Below are positions 1-8,930 of a DNA stretch of 64,000 bases, piece after piece (positions within the stretch are counted from its first letter, which is position 1; each line of letters starts with the position of its first letter). Both the position numbers and the translations under genes were made by a program. Source of the stretch: Microcystis viridis FACHB-1342 (GTDB lineage Bacteria; Cyanobacteriota; Cyanobacteriia; Cyanobacteriales; Microcystaceae); contig NZ_JACJSV010000008.1 in assembly GCF_014698335.1 (NCBI RefSeq), positions 1-64,000 of the forward strand, given 5' to 3'. Under the pieces are notes generated by a model. The model did no database searches. It was not told the origin of the DNA and saw only the letters and a list, made by a program, of their open reading frames with translations.

Positions 1-1
1 G

Positions 2-247
2 AAACTAGGAGCAGATTTTTATTTTGCTACTCCTTATCATTCGTGGGAGAGGGGATTAAACGAGCATACCAATGGACTGTTAAGACAATTTTTCCCCAAG
101 GGAACGAATTTTAAAATCGTTAAGCCAGAGGAGGTGGAAAGAGCCGTAAACTTGATTAACAATCGTCCTCGAAAATGTCTTGACTATCGTACCCCGAATG
201 AGGTATTCTATAAAGGTAGATCAGACAGTGATGCAATTCAGACTTGA
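2..247 (+). mobile_element. IS30-family transposase, C-terminal fragment
   Basis: The open frame enters from the left edge and ends at TGA 245-247, giving the last 81 residues. It contains the HSWERGLNEHTNGLLRQFFPK-type block typical of the DDE catalytic end of IS30 transposases, whose glutamate follows the Trp. A NNRPRKCLDYRTPNEVF tail, also typical of the family, comes next. The N-terminal part lies outside the window, so whether the element is intact cannot be judged. The frame stops right where a TnpB fragment begins, so the right end of this IS probably lies within a few bases of the stop codon. The family call is from motif recognition only. Confidence 0.85.
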
Positions 248-559
248 ATTGGCCCAAATTTAGTAGGAATAGAGGTCCAAACAACTAATGAAAGCTATAC
301 CTCTAAATGTAGTTTCTTGGACTTAGAGTCTATTCAAAAGCAAAAAAGCTATTTAGGCAAGAGAATTAAAAGAGGACTATTCAGAAGCTCGTCGGGTTAT
401 TTCTATGGAGCAGATATTAATGGTTCCTTAAATATTGGAAGAAAGGTAGTCGGAGAGGCCGCCTTTAGCGGGAATCCGATAGAGAGGTTCGTAGTTAACC
501 CAGTACGGGTCAAAGCGTACAAAGCTAATTCTAGATGCAATATTTGCGTACAGAATTAG
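248..559 (+). pseudogene. TnpB (IS200/IS605 OrfB) C-terminal remnant
   Basis: An open frame follows the IS30 stop and ends at 559. A TTG at 317 could start an 80-residue product, but homology-like sequence continues upstream to about 260 (GIEVQTTNESYTSKCSFLD), so this is a 5'-truncated gene. The ESYTSKCS block and the later ADINGSLNIGRK block are characteristic of the zinc-binding and last RuvC-like region of TnpB; the Asp of DING would be the third catalytic acid. About three quarters of the protein is missing. The truncation coincides with the IS30 end, so insertion of that IS may have removed or separated the 5' part. Confidence 0.8.
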
Positions 560-614
560 TAACTATTAGGGAGTAATATTTAGATAATCAACAGCTTAAC
601 ATTGCCGTCTTTTC

Positions 615-642
615 ACTGATTACTGATTACTGATTACTGATT
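615..642. repeat. heptanucleotide tandem array (ACTGATT)x4
   Basis: Four perfect ACTGATT units followed by a degenerate unit. It lies just downstream of the YciI gene stop (read on the minus strand). It is one of many 7-bp arrays in this window, of the type described as STRR sequences in cyanobacteria. Confidence 0.9.
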
Positions 643-663
643 ACTGTTCCCTGAAAAGCTAGA

Positions 664-930
664 TTACTCTACGACAATTCGCCATTCATGGAGTTCGTAT
701 TCCACACAACCATTCTCGATTAAAGGATCGCGAACTATAATTGCTTGGGCTTCCTCAAGAGAATCGGCCTTAAATAATAACATTCCGCCGCCCCTTTCTG
801 CCCAATAACCAGTTTTTGCCGCTCGTCCTTGGCTAATTAAATCACGCACATAGTCCTTATGGGCGCTGACATAGCGATCGAAGGTAGTTTTATCAACAAT
901 GCCTTTTTCTATCTTGACAAACCAGGGCAT
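664..930 (-). CDS. YciI family protein
   Basis: An 88-residue protein of usual YciI length with a ferredoxin-like alpha/beta fold expected. Family-like features are the N-terminal FVKIEKG strand, the RYVSAHKDYVRDLISQGR helix with its conserved His, the GGGMLLFKADSLEEA segment and DPLIENGCVEYELHEW near the C-terminus. YciI proteins resemble muconolactone isomerase and EthD; their biochemical role is largely undefined, although a His-Asp pair is thought to form an active site. The ATG at 930 is preceded on the coding strand by CTGAGAAT, a weak ribosome binding site. The gene is monocistronic and convergent with the transposase remnants. The family call is confident; the function is unknown. Confidence 0.85.
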   Translation of the reverse strand: MPWFVKIEKGIVDKTTFDRYVSAHKDYVRDLISQGRAAKTGYWAERGGGMLLFKADSLEEAQAIIVRDPLIENGCVEYELHEWRIVVE

Positions 931-1090
931 AAATTCTCAGGAGGCTAGGACTGATTAACAATCATATAATTATACCGATTAATCTTGGCCGTCGAGGGTG
1001 CAATATAACAGAGATATACAATTAGCTAGAGTTGTGGAAGACTGCTAGAATCGAGGTGACAGCTTTATTTCTGTAGCTTTGCTTGCTTCC

Positions 1091-1642
1091 ATGAATCAAC
1101 CCCAGGGATCTCTATTTTTTATCGCACTTTTGCCGCCGCCAGAAGTACAGGAAATTGCCACAAAAATCAAGTTAGAGTTTGCAGAAATTTACAATAGTCG
1201 CGCTGCCCTGAAATCGCCTCCCCACGTCACTCTCCAACCACCTTTCCGGTGGAATTTAGAACAATTACCCGATTTAGAAAGATGTTTAGAGGAATTTGCC
1301 CGCTTGCACGCTCCTATTCCCCTGATTCTCCAGAATTTTGCCGCCTTTAAACCGCGAGTCATTTATATTAATGTCCAGAAAACCCCAGAATTATTAACCC
1401 TGCAAAAACGGCTTTTACAGCAGCTAGAATCTTCCTTGAATATCATTGATAATGCCTCAAAAAGCCGAGCTTTTTCGCCCCATTTAACCGTTGGCTTCCG
1501 AGATTTAACTAAAGATAATTTCTGGAAAGCTTGGTCAAAATATGCTAATCAAGAGCTATTTTTTGAGGTGATGATCGATCAAATTACCCTCCTAATTCAT
1601 AACGGTAAGCGCTGGGAAATTTATCGGCAATTTTCTCTATAA
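1091..1642 (+). CDS. 2'-5' RNA ligase / 2H phosphoesterase family protein
   Basis: This 183-residue protein has the two H-x-T/S motifs that define 2H phosphoesterases: PHVTLQPPF near residue 44 and PHLTVGFRD near residue 137. Family members cleave or form 2'-5' or 2',3'-cyclic phosphodiester bonds in RNA or nucleotides, in the cytoplasm; the substrate here is unknown. A TTG at 1079 would add four residues, but ATG 1091 is the more credible start (MNQPQGSLFFIALLPP begins the first beta strand). It stands alone between the divergent YciI gene and glcD. The length matches the LigT/ThpR family. Confidence 0.85.
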   Translation: MNQPQGSLFFIALLPPPEVQEIATKIKLEFAEIYNSRAALKSPPHVTLQPPFRWNLEQLPDLERCLEEFARLHAPIPLILQNFAAFKPRVIYINVQKTPELLTLQKRLLQQLESSLNIIDNASKSRAFSPHLTVGFRDLTKDNFWKAWSKYANQELFFEVMIDQITLLIHNGKRWEIYRQFSL

Positions 1643-1789
1643 TCCAGACCCTTGCAGGTTTCTATCTACAGAGGAAGGGGTTCTAGTGGTAAAATAGGAG
1701 AGAGCAGTTTTTAAAGCTTAATTTCTGGCTTTTTTGCGATATTTTAACCTATAGAGCCATTTTACTGCGACTCCGCCGCCCTGAAACCT

Positions 1790-3256
1790 ATGTTACTCAA
1801 AAATCCCCCGAAAATCTCCCCCAATCTGATCAAACAGCTAGAAGCGATCCTTGGCAAAGATGGAGTCATCCGTCGCAAAGATGAATTATTAACCTACGAG
1901 TGCGATGGTATCACAGGATACAGACAAAGACCCGCTCTTGTGGTGTTGCCTCGCAGTACCGCAGAAATTGCGGCGGTGGTGAAACTCTGTCACGATAACG
2001 AGATTGCCTGGGTAGCAAGGGGTGCAGGAACGGGCTTATCGGGAGGGGCGTTACCCTTAGAAGAGGGGATTCTCATCGTTACGGCGCGGATGAATCAGAT
2101 TCTCAGGGTTGATTTAGATAATCAAAGGGTGGTGGTGCAGCCCGGGGTGATTAATAATTGGGTGACGCAAGCAGTAAGCGGGGCGGGATTTTATTATGCA
2201 CCGGATCCCTCTAGTCAAATTATCTGCTCGATCGGCGGTAATGTGGCGGAAAATTCCGGCGGGGTTCACTGTTTAAAATACGGTGTCACTACCAATCACG
2301 TTATGGGCTTAAAAATCGTCCTTCCCGATGGTTCAATTATCGATGTGGGGGGTGCGGTACCAGAACAACCGGGCTACGACTTAACCGGTTTATTTGTGGG
2401 TTCCGAGGGAACTTTAGGCATCGCCACGGAAATCACCCTAAGGATTCTGAAAACTCCGGAATCTATCTGTGTTTTACTGGCCGATTTTACCAGTATCGAG
2501 GCGGCGGGCCAAGCGGTGGCGGATATTATTAAATCGGGAATGATTCCGGCGGGGATGGAGATTATGGATAATCTCAGTATCAACGCCGTGGAAGACGTGG
2601 TGGCTACCGGCTGTTATCCCCGGGATGCCGAGTCGGTTTTATTAGTGGAATTGGATGGTTTAGGAGTAGAAGTCGCCAGTAATAAACATCGGGTTGCCGA
2701 GATTTGCCGTCAAAATGGGGCGAGAAATATCACCACGGCTAATGATGCCGAAACCCGCTTGAAACTCTGGAAGGGCAGAAAAGCGGCTTTTGCGGCGGCG
2801 GGGAAAATTAGCCCTAATTATTTTGTCCAAGATGGGGTGATTCCGCGCACTCAATTGGTGTCTGTTCTTCAGGAAATTAAGGCTTTAAGTGAAAAATACG
2901 GTTATAAAATCGCCAATGTTTTCCACGCTGGGGATGGCAATTTACACCCGTTGATTCTCTACAATAACAAGGTAGAAGGGGCCTGGGCAGAAGTGGAGGA
3001 ATTAGGCGGTGAAATTCTCAAACTTTGTGTGCGGGTTGGGGGCAGTTTATCGGGGGAACACGGTATCGGCATCGATAAAAATTGTTATATGCCCGCCATG
3101 TTTAACGAGATTGACTTAGAAACTATGGGCTATGTGCGGGACTGTTTTAATCCCAAAGGTTTAGCTAACCCGGGGAAATTATTCCCCACCCCGCGCAGCT
3201 GTGGGGAAGCGGCTAATGCGAAAATACAAGGGTTTGCGGGGGTGGATGTGTTTTAG
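1790..3256 (+). CDS. glcD: Glycolate oxidase/dehydrogenase subunit GlcD (FAD-linked)
   Basis: A 488-residue FAD-linked oxidoreductase of the GlcD/D-lactate dehydrogenase (vanillyl-alcohol oxidase) superfamily. The FAD-binding PCMH domain occupies about residues 45-225, with ARGAGTGLSGGALP and the GGNVAENSGG segment that contacts the cofactor. The C-terminal oxidase domain contains NVFHAGDGNLHP and SGEHGIGIDK, which carry metal- and substrate-binding His residues. In cyanobacteria it oxidises glycolate from phosphoglycolate salvage (photorespiration), though a D-lactate dehydrogenase role is possible for close homologues. ATG 1790 has no obvious Shine-Dalgarno. No glcE or glcF follows in the window; cyanobacterial genomes usually keep these apart. 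Confidence 0.9.
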   Translation: MLLKNPPKISPNLIKQLEAILGKDGVIRRKDELLTYECDGITGYRQRPALVVLPRSTAEIAAVVKLCHDNEIAWVARGAGTGLSGGALPLEEGILIVTARMNQILRVDLDNQRVVVQPGVINNWVTQAVSGAGFYYAPDPSSQIICSIGGNVAENSGGVHCLKYGVTTNHVMGLKIVLPDGSIIDVGGAVPEQPGYDLTGLFVGSEGTLGIATEITLRILKTPESICVLLADFTSIEAAGQAVADIIKSGMIPAGMEIMDNLSINAVEDVVATGCYPRDAESVLLVELDGLGVEVASNKHRVAEICRQNGARNITTANDAETRLKLWKGRKAAFAAAGKISPNYFVQDGVIPRTQLVSVLQEIKALSEKYGYKIANVFHAGDGNLHPLILYNNKVEGAWAEVEELGGEILKLCVRVGGSLSGEHGIGIDKNCYMPAMFNEIDLETMGYVRDCFNPKGLANPGKLFPTPRSCGEAANAKIQGFAGVDVF

Positions 3257-3285
3257 GTTATCGGTAAGTATTGACTGATTACTGA

Positions 3286-4053
3286 TTACAGTCCACCTTG
3301 GGGTCCTAGGGGCAGATTGATATTAGAGGGGAAAACTGGGACTTGTCTTTCTAGAAAGCGTTGAGTGACTAATTCTCGGAAAATCTCTAGGTCTTTTTGC
3401 CATTGTCCCAGATATTGTTTGAGCAGATTTAATCGATCGCTACCCTCGGCCAGATTATAGTTAAAGTTGCCGGCAAATAATAGCGCCCCTAAAATTTTGC
3501 CATCGGGTAATTGTAATTTTACCTCGTTAATCCCCACAGATAACTGAGAGGTTTCTAACTGATAAAATAGATTGATGCCGGCTTGTAGGGGGGCCGTACC
3601 GAAATTGTGCCAGGGACCGGGGGCCAAAAGAGTTTCGGTGATATATTTTTTAGCGGCATCGGGGCTACTGGGGAGAGGAACAATACTTTTCGGGGCGATA
3701 CTCAGGGCTTGATATTCGGCTAAAGGGAGTTTATCTAGATATAAACCAACAATTTCTGGCAGTTTCAGTTTCAGGCTATCGGGAGAGTTAATTATCTCCA
3801 CAAAGGTAATTGTCCGGGGTTGGGCGACGATGCTGATACCATTTTGAAAATTAACTTGAGCGTAATTAGGATTGAGTACCGGCTGGGCATTTAATTCCCA
3901 GTCGGGGGGAACTATTCCCGAATATTTGAGGAAATCAATCGTTAGCATGGCGGGATTGAGGCTTTTGGCGGTAATTGCGATGGCAAGTTCTTGTATTTCC
4001 CGCAAACTAGCCAGAGGTTGATTGGAGTTATTCTCAGTAGTGGCAATCATCAA
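3286..4053 (-). CDS. Conserved hypothetical protein, 255 residues
   Basis: I do not recognise a named family. The protein is soluble with no signal peptide or membrane segment. It has a polar start (MMIATTENNSNQPLASLREIQ), then a helical segment and repeated beta-strand-like stretches such as AQVNFQNGISIVAQPRTITFVEI. It ends in a proline/glycine-rich tail (NLPLGPQGGL). The composition and length look like a genuine cyanobacterial gene. The start at 4053 is an ATG followed directly by a second ATG; either could be used. It is convergent with glcD, and its stop lies 30 bases from the glcD stop, next to a short heptamer repeat. No function is proposed. Confidence 0.7.
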   Translation of the reverse strand: MMIATTENNSNQPLASLREIQELAIAITAKSLNPAMLTIDFLKYSGIVPPDWELNAQPVLNPNYAQVNFQNGISIVAQPRTITFVEIINSPDSLKLKLPEIVGLYLDKLPLAEYQALSIAPKSIVPLPSSPDAAKKYITETLLAPGPWHNFGTAPLQAGINLFYQLETSQLSVGINEVKLQLPDGKILGALLFAGNFNYNLAEGSDRLNLLKQYLGQWQKDLEIFRELVTQRFLERQVPVFPSNINLPLGPQGGL

Positions 4054-4097
4054 TTTTCTCCTTTTGGATATTTATCTTTTCTTTCTAAGTGGGTGGG

Positions 4098-4150
4098 GGT
4101 TAAAAATTGTTCAGATATCCCCCTTATTAAGGGGGGATTAAGGGGGGATC
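4098..4150. repeat. G/C-homopolymer inverted repeat, copy 1
   Basis: ATCCCCCTT-att-AAGGGGGGAT forms a near-perfect hairpin, followed by a second ATTAAGGGGGGATC unit. The same pattern, including the upstream TTAAAAATTGT word, recurs at 63208-63281. It is a dispersed intergenic repeat, here upstream of the 255-residue hypothetical gene. Confidence 0.75.
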
Positions 4151-4227
4151 AAAGACAAAATCTATCTTCAATTTAATTGAAACCACTAACTTAGGGTTAC
4201 AGTTAAATTATTCTGGGTCTCGGTGGC

Positions 4228-4995
4228 TTAGTTACTAATCAACTCAGACACAGGACAAGAGAGCCATTCTAGATAAGTATTACTCAATTCTTTCACCGCT
4301 AATTCATAGAATCTCTGACCGTGTTCGGGAGTCGCTAAAGCAGGATTGGAACCCATACGACCATCGGGGTAATTTTGGCGAAAATTAGCCGCACCGTAAA
4401 TACCATGACCAGAAGCCACTTTTTCGGATAAAAAGGCATTTTTAAGGCTCTCAGGGTAAAGATACTGAGTTAATGCCACTTCGCTCGGTGTAGCGTGGGA
4501 ACCTTCCTGATCTCCATACAATTCTTTGGCTAAAAGATAAACTTCTCGCACCATAAACCAATTGGCCACTTGACATTTAACCTCGTTTGTGTTAGGCAAA
4601 TTGAGGGTATCCAAATGATAATAGGTTTCCGAAAAAGCGGCTTTTAGGGTGGCAATATTGCCCCCGTGACCATTAATAAAGAAAAATTGACGAAAACCAG
4701 CTCTAGCTAAACAAGTCACATAGTCGAGGATGACTTGAATCAAAGTGCTAGGACGAAGACTAATTGTACCGGGGAAAGCCGTGTGATGTAGGGCCATACC
4801 GACATTTAAGGTGGGTGCTACCATTGCTCGTACCTGTGTCCCTACTCCTTTAGCGATCGCCTCCGCACAGAGAGCATCTGTACCAATAAGTCCCGTCGGC
4901 CCGTGTTGTTCCGTGGAACCAATAGGAATAATAATTCCCTGAGATTGTTCTAGATAGGATTCCACCTCTAACCAGGTGGATAACTGTAATAACAT
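4228..4995 (-). CDS. Creatininase family amidohydrolase-like protein
   Basis: A 255-residue member of the creatininase family, whose fold binds two divalent metals and hydrolyses amide bonds (creatinine, formamide intermediates in flavin and deazaflavin synthesis). The metal-ligand motifs are visible in order: GSTEQHGPTG near residue 26 (Glu and His), GTDALCAE (Asp), FFINGHGGN near residue 105 (His) and GSHATPSEVALTQ near residue 166 (Glu). The substrate cannot be told from sequence; creatinine itself is unlikely in a cyanobacterium. ATG at 4995. The gene is divergent from sphR, with only 69 bases between starts, so the two promoters share a short region. Confidence 0.85.
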   Translation of the reverse strand: MLLQLSTWLEVESYLEQSQGIIIPIGSTEQHGPTGLIGTDALCAEAIAKGVGTQVRAMVAPTLNVGMALHHTAFPGTISLRPSTLIQVILDYVTCLARAGFRQFFFINGHGGNIATLKAAFSETYYHLDTLNLPNTNEVKCQVANWFMVREVYLLAKELYGDQEGSHATPSEVALTQYLYPESLKNAFLSEKVASGHGIYGAANFRQNYPDGRMGSNPALATPEHGQRFYELAVKELSNTYLEWLSCPVSELISN

Positions 4996-5064
4996 TCGGC
5001 TCTACCCCCCCGAGTGCAGGTTGACCAATTGAGATAAAATTAGGACGAATAATCAAGTATTTTT

Positions 5065-5820
5065 ATGTTAACCCTTGACACCCCCCCCTTGTCGGCGAGT
5101 ACGGATTTCGTTCCCAATCATCGGATTTTAATCGTTGAAGACGAAGAAGTGATTCGGGATATGATTATTTTGGCTTTGGAAGAAGAAGGTTACGAGGCGC
5201 TCGGTGTTAGTGATGGTCGCGCTGCTCTAGAATTACTGCAAAGTCAAGAATCTAGTAATCACGGTGAATCTCGGTTTGATTTGGTCGTTTTGGATTTAAT
5301 GCTACCCCAAATCAACGGTCTTGATATCTGCCGTCTGTTGCGCTATCACGGCAATATTATCCCGATTTTAATCTTAAGTGCTAAGGCCAGCGAAACCGAT
5401 CGAGTTTTGGGTTTAGAAGTGGGTGCCGATGATTATCTGACTAAACCCTTTAGTATGCGCGAATTAGTCGCTCGTTGTCGCGCTCTGATTCGTCGTCAAG
5501 GATTTACTTCCCTAGCTGCCGCTCCCGTGCGAAAATTCCGCGATGTTCTTCTTTATCCCCAGGAATGTCGGGTGACGGTGCGAGATGAAGAAATCAACCT
5601 TTCTCCTAAAGAATTCCGTCTCCTCGACCTATTTATGAGTTATCCGCGCCGAGTTTGGTCAAGAGAGCAGTTAATTGAACAAATTTGGGGGCCAGATTTT
5701 TTAGGAGATACCAAAACCGTCGATGTTCACATTCGCTGGTTACGCGAAAAACTGGAAATCGATCCCAGTCAACCAGAATACCTGATTACTGTACGCGGTT
5801 TCGGTTATCGTTTTGGCTAG
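5065..5820 (+). CDS. sphR: Response regulator, OmpR/PhoB family (SphR-like)
   Basis: A 251-residue two-domain response regulator. The receiver domain covers about residues 20-140, with acidic pair E25/D26, phospho-acceptor D77 in LVVLDLMLP and the LTKPF lysine. A winged-helix DNA-binding domain covers about 155-250 (EINLSPKEFRLLDLFM, then VDVHIRWLREKLE and GFGYRFG). In cyanobacteria SphR/PhoB activates phosphate-starvation genes through Pho boxes. The name rests on the neighbours: a PhoR-like kinase starts 47 bases downstream and phoU follows. The first 18 residues before FVPNHRILIVEDEE look non-conserved. I did not find a convincing Pho box upstream. Confidence 0.88.
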   Translation: MLTLDTPPLSASTDFVPNHRILIVEDEEVIRDMIILALEEEGYEALGVSDGRAALELLQSQESSNHGESRFDLVVLDLMLPQINGLDICRLLRYHGNIIPILILSAKASETDRVLGLEVGADDYLTKPFSMRELVARCRALIRRQGFTSLAAAPVRKFRDVLLYPQECRVTVRDEEINLSPKEFRLLDLFMSYPRRVWSREQLIEQIWGPDFLGDTKTVDVHIRWLREKLEIDPSQPEYLITVRGFGYRFG

Positions 5821-5867
5821 GTGAGCGATTATATTTTCAAGTTTAGCGATCGCCGCTCGCGCAGACA

Positions 5868-7169
5868 ATGACTATTTTCGCTTTTATTTTCGGAGTAGTT
5901 TTAGGTTTGAGTATTTGTTATTGGCAAGTCTCACGCTTAAATAGAGAGTTAAAGCGAACCCTAAGCGCTCTCTCGGATTCGGTGGATTTGTCGGCCTCTT
6001 TTCCCGTTACCTCCCTGGTGCGTCGAGAATTACAGTTTCTCTCCCAAAGTCTGCAAGAGCGAGAAAAGAGCTTAGAAATTCAGAAATCCTTGCTAGAACT
6101 AGCGCCGATCGCCTATCTTCATATAGATGCCGATAATCAACTGCTCTGGTGTAATCAACAGGCAATTACCCTCTTAAAACTCGATCGCTGGCAGCCAGAT
6201 CAAGTGCGTCTGCTGCTGGAATTGGTGCGCTCCTACGAATTAGATCAATTAATTCAAGAAACTCGCCAAAAACAGAGTCCACAGGTGCAAACTTGGACTT
6301 TTTACCCGACTAATTATCCTGTCAACCCCATTAGCGATCGCCAAGTGATTGCTCCTAAATCGATTGCCTTGAAGGGTTACGGTTATCCCTTGCCAGAAGG
6401 TGAAATCGCTGTATTTATCGAAAATAGACAGCCTTTAGTCGAATTATCGCAAAATCGCGAGCGAGCTTTCTCTGACTTAACTCACGAGTTACGCACTCCC
6501 TTAACCTCCATTTCTCTCCTTACCGAAGCTTTACAAAAACGCCTCCAAGCTCCCGAAAGACGCTGGTTAGAACAAATGGGGAAAGAAGTGGAGCGTTTGA
6601 GTCAATTAGTCTGCGATTGGCTAGAAATCAGTGAATTACAAGCGGATGCGGGGCGATCTTTACAATACCAGATGATTAATCTAGAGGAATTAATCAGCGC
6701 TGCTTGGCAGACTGTCACCCCAATAGCCGCCCAAAAACAGATTAGCTTAGATTATTCCTCTCCGGTGGATTGGACGGTAGAAGTTGATCGTTCTCGTCTG
6801 TTGCAAGTTTTCCTGAATCTCTTTGATAATGCCATTAAGTATAGTCCCGATCAGGGGAAAATACGCCTAGAAATTCGGGAAATATCCGATACTATCGGGG
6901 AAAAATGGCTGAAAATTGACGTTATCGACAACGGTAAAGGATTTAACGAAGCTGATCTACCCTACGTTTTTGATCGCCTCTTTCGCGGTGATCCTTCCCG
7001 CACCCGTCAAAAACAAGGCACAAAGGATTATAGTACCGGTTTAGGTTTATCGATTGCCAAAGAGATTATTCAAGCCCATGGCGGTTCGATCGTCGCTCAA
7101 AATGATCCTAACACCGGCGGCGCTCGCCTACAAGTCACTCTCCCCCGTCAAAAAAAGGAGGTGGGGTGA
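5868..7169 (+). CDS. sphS: Sensor histidine kinase SphS/PhoR-like
   Basis: A 433-residue kinase. Residues 1-22 form a hydrophobic membrane anchor. A PAS-like region spans about 70-190 (LELAPIAYLHIDADNQLLWCNQQA). The HisKA box has FSDLTHELRTPLTSIS with phospho-accepting H206. The HATPase domain shows the N box (LFDNAIKYS), DNGKGF and GLGLSIAK boxes. It would phosphorylate SphR in phosphate limitation, with PhoU as the negative input. The 47-base gap to sphR contains a HIP1 word. A GGGGTGT-type heptamer tract lies just after the stop. All catalytic motifs are intact. Confidence 0.88.
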   Translation: MTIFAFIFGVVLGLSICYWQVSRLNRELKRTLSALSDSVDLSASFPVTSLVRRELQFLSQSLQEREKSLEIQKSLLELAPIAYLHIDADNQLLWCNQQAITLLKLDRWQPDQVRLLLELVRSYELDQLIQETRQKQSPQVQTWTFYPTNYPVNPISDRQVIAPKSIALKGYGYPLPEGEIAVFIENRQPLVELSQNRERAFSDLTHELRTPLTSISLLTEALQKRLQAPERRWLEQMGKEVERLSQLVCDWLEISELQADAGRSLQYQMINLEELISAAWQTVTPIAAQKQISLDYSSPVDWTVEVDRSRLLQVFLNLFDNAIKYSPDQGKIRLEIREISDTIGEKWLKIDVIDNGKGFNEADLPYVFDRLFRGDPSRTRQKQGTKDYSTGLGLSIAKEIIQAHGGSIVAQNDPNTGGARLQVTLPRQKKEVG

Positions 7170-7289
7170 TGGGTGTGGGGTGTGGGGAGAAAAAAAATCT
7201 GTCAAGTTCTCTGGACAACTGTACAAAATCGAAAATTTTCTTGTTATCACTGTAGAGAAAGAGTAGTTTTATGTTAAGCGAATCCGACC

Positions 7290-7958
7290 GTGAGCCTATC
7301 CAAAGAAACCAATCATCGCGATCGCACCTATTTCGCTCGTTCTCTCCAGCGATTGGAACAGGATGTGCTGAGAATGGGAACCTTGGTCGAAGAATCCTTT
7401 CGTCTTAGTCATCAATCCCTTTTTGCTAGGGATTTAGAAATGGCGAAAAAAATCCCCCCCCTTGACAAGGAAATCGATCGCTACTATCGTCAAATCGAGT
7501 TAGATTGTGCCACTCTCATGACTCTACAGGCTCCCGTAGCCCAAGATTTGCGGCTTTTAAGTGCTTTTATGCAATTAGTGCGCGATTTGGAACGTATCGG
7601 CGATTATGCCAAGGATTTGGCGGAAATAGCACTCAAGTTATTCGCCTACACTCCCCACGATTGTATGGGTGAGATCGAGGCTATGTCCCACCATGCTCAG
7701 TATATGTTAGCCACGAGCCTTGTTGCCCTGGCCGACCTCGATCAAGAAGCCGGTCCCAAGGTCAAAGAACTAGATAATACGGTCGATCGAGCCTATGATT
7801 ATCTCTATCACACTCTCGCCCATCAAAGAGATATCAAGGGTGTGGTGGAACCAATCTTGCTGATGGCTTTACTAATCCGTCATCTGGAACGCATGGCCGA
7901 TCACGCCACCAATATCGCCCAAAGGGTATCTTACATCGTTACCGGACAGAGAGGCTGA
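7290..7958 (+). CDS. phoU: Phosphate signalling regulator PhoU
   Basis: A 222-residue all-alpha PhoU protein made of two repeated three-helix bundles. The two metal-binding E/DxxxD patterns of the family are visible as VRDLERIGDYAKDLAE and IRHLERMADHATNIAQ, one per repeat, which confirms a complete protein. PhoU links the Pst transporter to the PhoR-type kinase and represses the regulon when phosphate is ample. The frame starts with GTG 7290; ATG 7271 is out of frame. It follows sphS by 120 bases, so it is probably in the same transcription unit or its own. No pst transporter genes occur in the window. Confidence 0.9.
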   Translation: MSLSKETNHRDRTYFARSLQRLEQDVLRMGTLVEESFRLSHQSLFARDLEMAKKIPPLDKEIDRYYRQIELDCATLMTLQAPVAQDLRLLSAFMQLVRDLERIGDYAKDLAEIALKLFAYTPHDCMGEIEAMSHHAQYMLATSLVALADLDQEAGPKVKELDNTVDRAYDYLYHTLAHQRDIKGVVEPILLMALLIRHLERMADHATNIAQRVSYIVTGQRG

Positions 7959-8007
7959 GGGTGTGGAGGCTCCTGAGATGATTTCTCTGGAACTCTGGCC
8001 CTTGCTT

Positions 8008-8877
8008 TTAGCGTTTACGACTCAGGGGGTTTAAAATTTCACTTAACCCCTCTCCCAAGAGGGATAAACCCACCACCATCGTGGTCATTGCTAATCCGGG
8101 GAATAAAGTCGTCCACCAGATACCTGTAGATAAATCCGCCAAAGCTTCCTTGAGATCATGACCCCATTCCGGCACTTCTTCTGGTAATCCTAAGCCTAAA
8201 AAGCCTAAACCGCCTAAAACAAGGATCGCATCCGCCGCGTTGAGGGTAAAAAGAACCGGGACACTCTGGACGACATTAAAGAAAAGATATTTTGATAGTA
8301 TCCGGCCTGGACTAGCGCCGATCGCTCGTGCCGCTTCGATAAATAACTCATTTTTAACGCTGGCGGTTTGATTTCTGACCACGCGAAAATATTGGGGAAT
8401 ATAGGCAATACTAACAGCGATCGCTACATTGACGATACCACGACCCAAAACGAAGGCGAGAGCCACCGATAATAATAACCCCGGCAAGGTGTAGAGGGTA
8501 TCCATGAGAAAGAGGAGAACGCGATCGATTTTACCTCCCAAATAACCGCTAATTAACCCCAAAGGAACCCCGATGACTAAAGATAATCCTGTGGCCAAAA
8601 ATACCACGGACAAGGCCGCTCGCGCCCCAAATAGGGTGCGGGAAAAGACATCATAACCGCGCACATTCGTCCCGAACCAATGGGCAGAACTGGGGGCTTG
8701 TAGGGGATAATTGCTTAAAATGTCGGTTGGATCCTGAATCAGTCCGAACGCTTGCAGAAGGGGCGAAAACAGGGCAATCAGGATAAAAATAATTGTCAAT
8801 ACCAACCCAACCCCTAGGAGTTTAGTGGTTAGGTTGGGTTTCAGAAAAGGATCGATCGGCAATTTAACAGGAGTCAT
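8008..8877 (-). CDS. ABC transporter permease, DppC/OppC (oligopeptide) type
   Basis: An inner-membrane permease of about 289 residues. It has an N-terminal membrane segment (near 20-45), the HWFGTNVRGYDVFSRTLFGAR block typical of DppC-like proteins, several further membrane helices, and the cytoplasmic EAA loop EAARAIGASPGRILSKYL that docks the ATPase. Substrates of the family are peptides or nickel and others; none can be assigned here. A TTG at 8883 would add two residues; ATG 8877 is preferred. Partner permease, ATPase and binding-protein genes are absent from the window, as is common for scattered cyanobacterial transporters. It is convergent with phoU. Confidence 0.88.
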   Translation of the reverse strand: MTPVKLPIDPFLKPNLTTKLLGVGLVLTIIFILIALFSPLLQAFGLIQDPTDILSNYPLQAPSSAHWFGTNVRGYDVFSRTLFGARAALSVVFLATGLSLVIGVPLGLISGYLGGKIDRVLLFLMDTLYTLPGLLLSVALAFVLGRGIVNVAIAVSIAYIPQYFRVVRNQTASVKNELFIEAARAIGASPGRILSKYLFFNVVQSVPVLFTLNAADAILVLGGLGFLGLGLPEEVPEWGHDLKEALADLSTGIWWTTLFPGLAMTTMVVGLSLLGEGLSEILNPLSRKR

Positions 8878-8930
8878 CGACAAAATTTAGCCATTGCATA
8901 GAACGCTAATTGTACAAGAGCAGTGTTTTT

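Noticed and set aside
5000-5064. Pho box upstream of sphR
   Set aside because: No tandem CTTAACCT-like 8-mers at 11-bp spacing were found in the short divergent gap.
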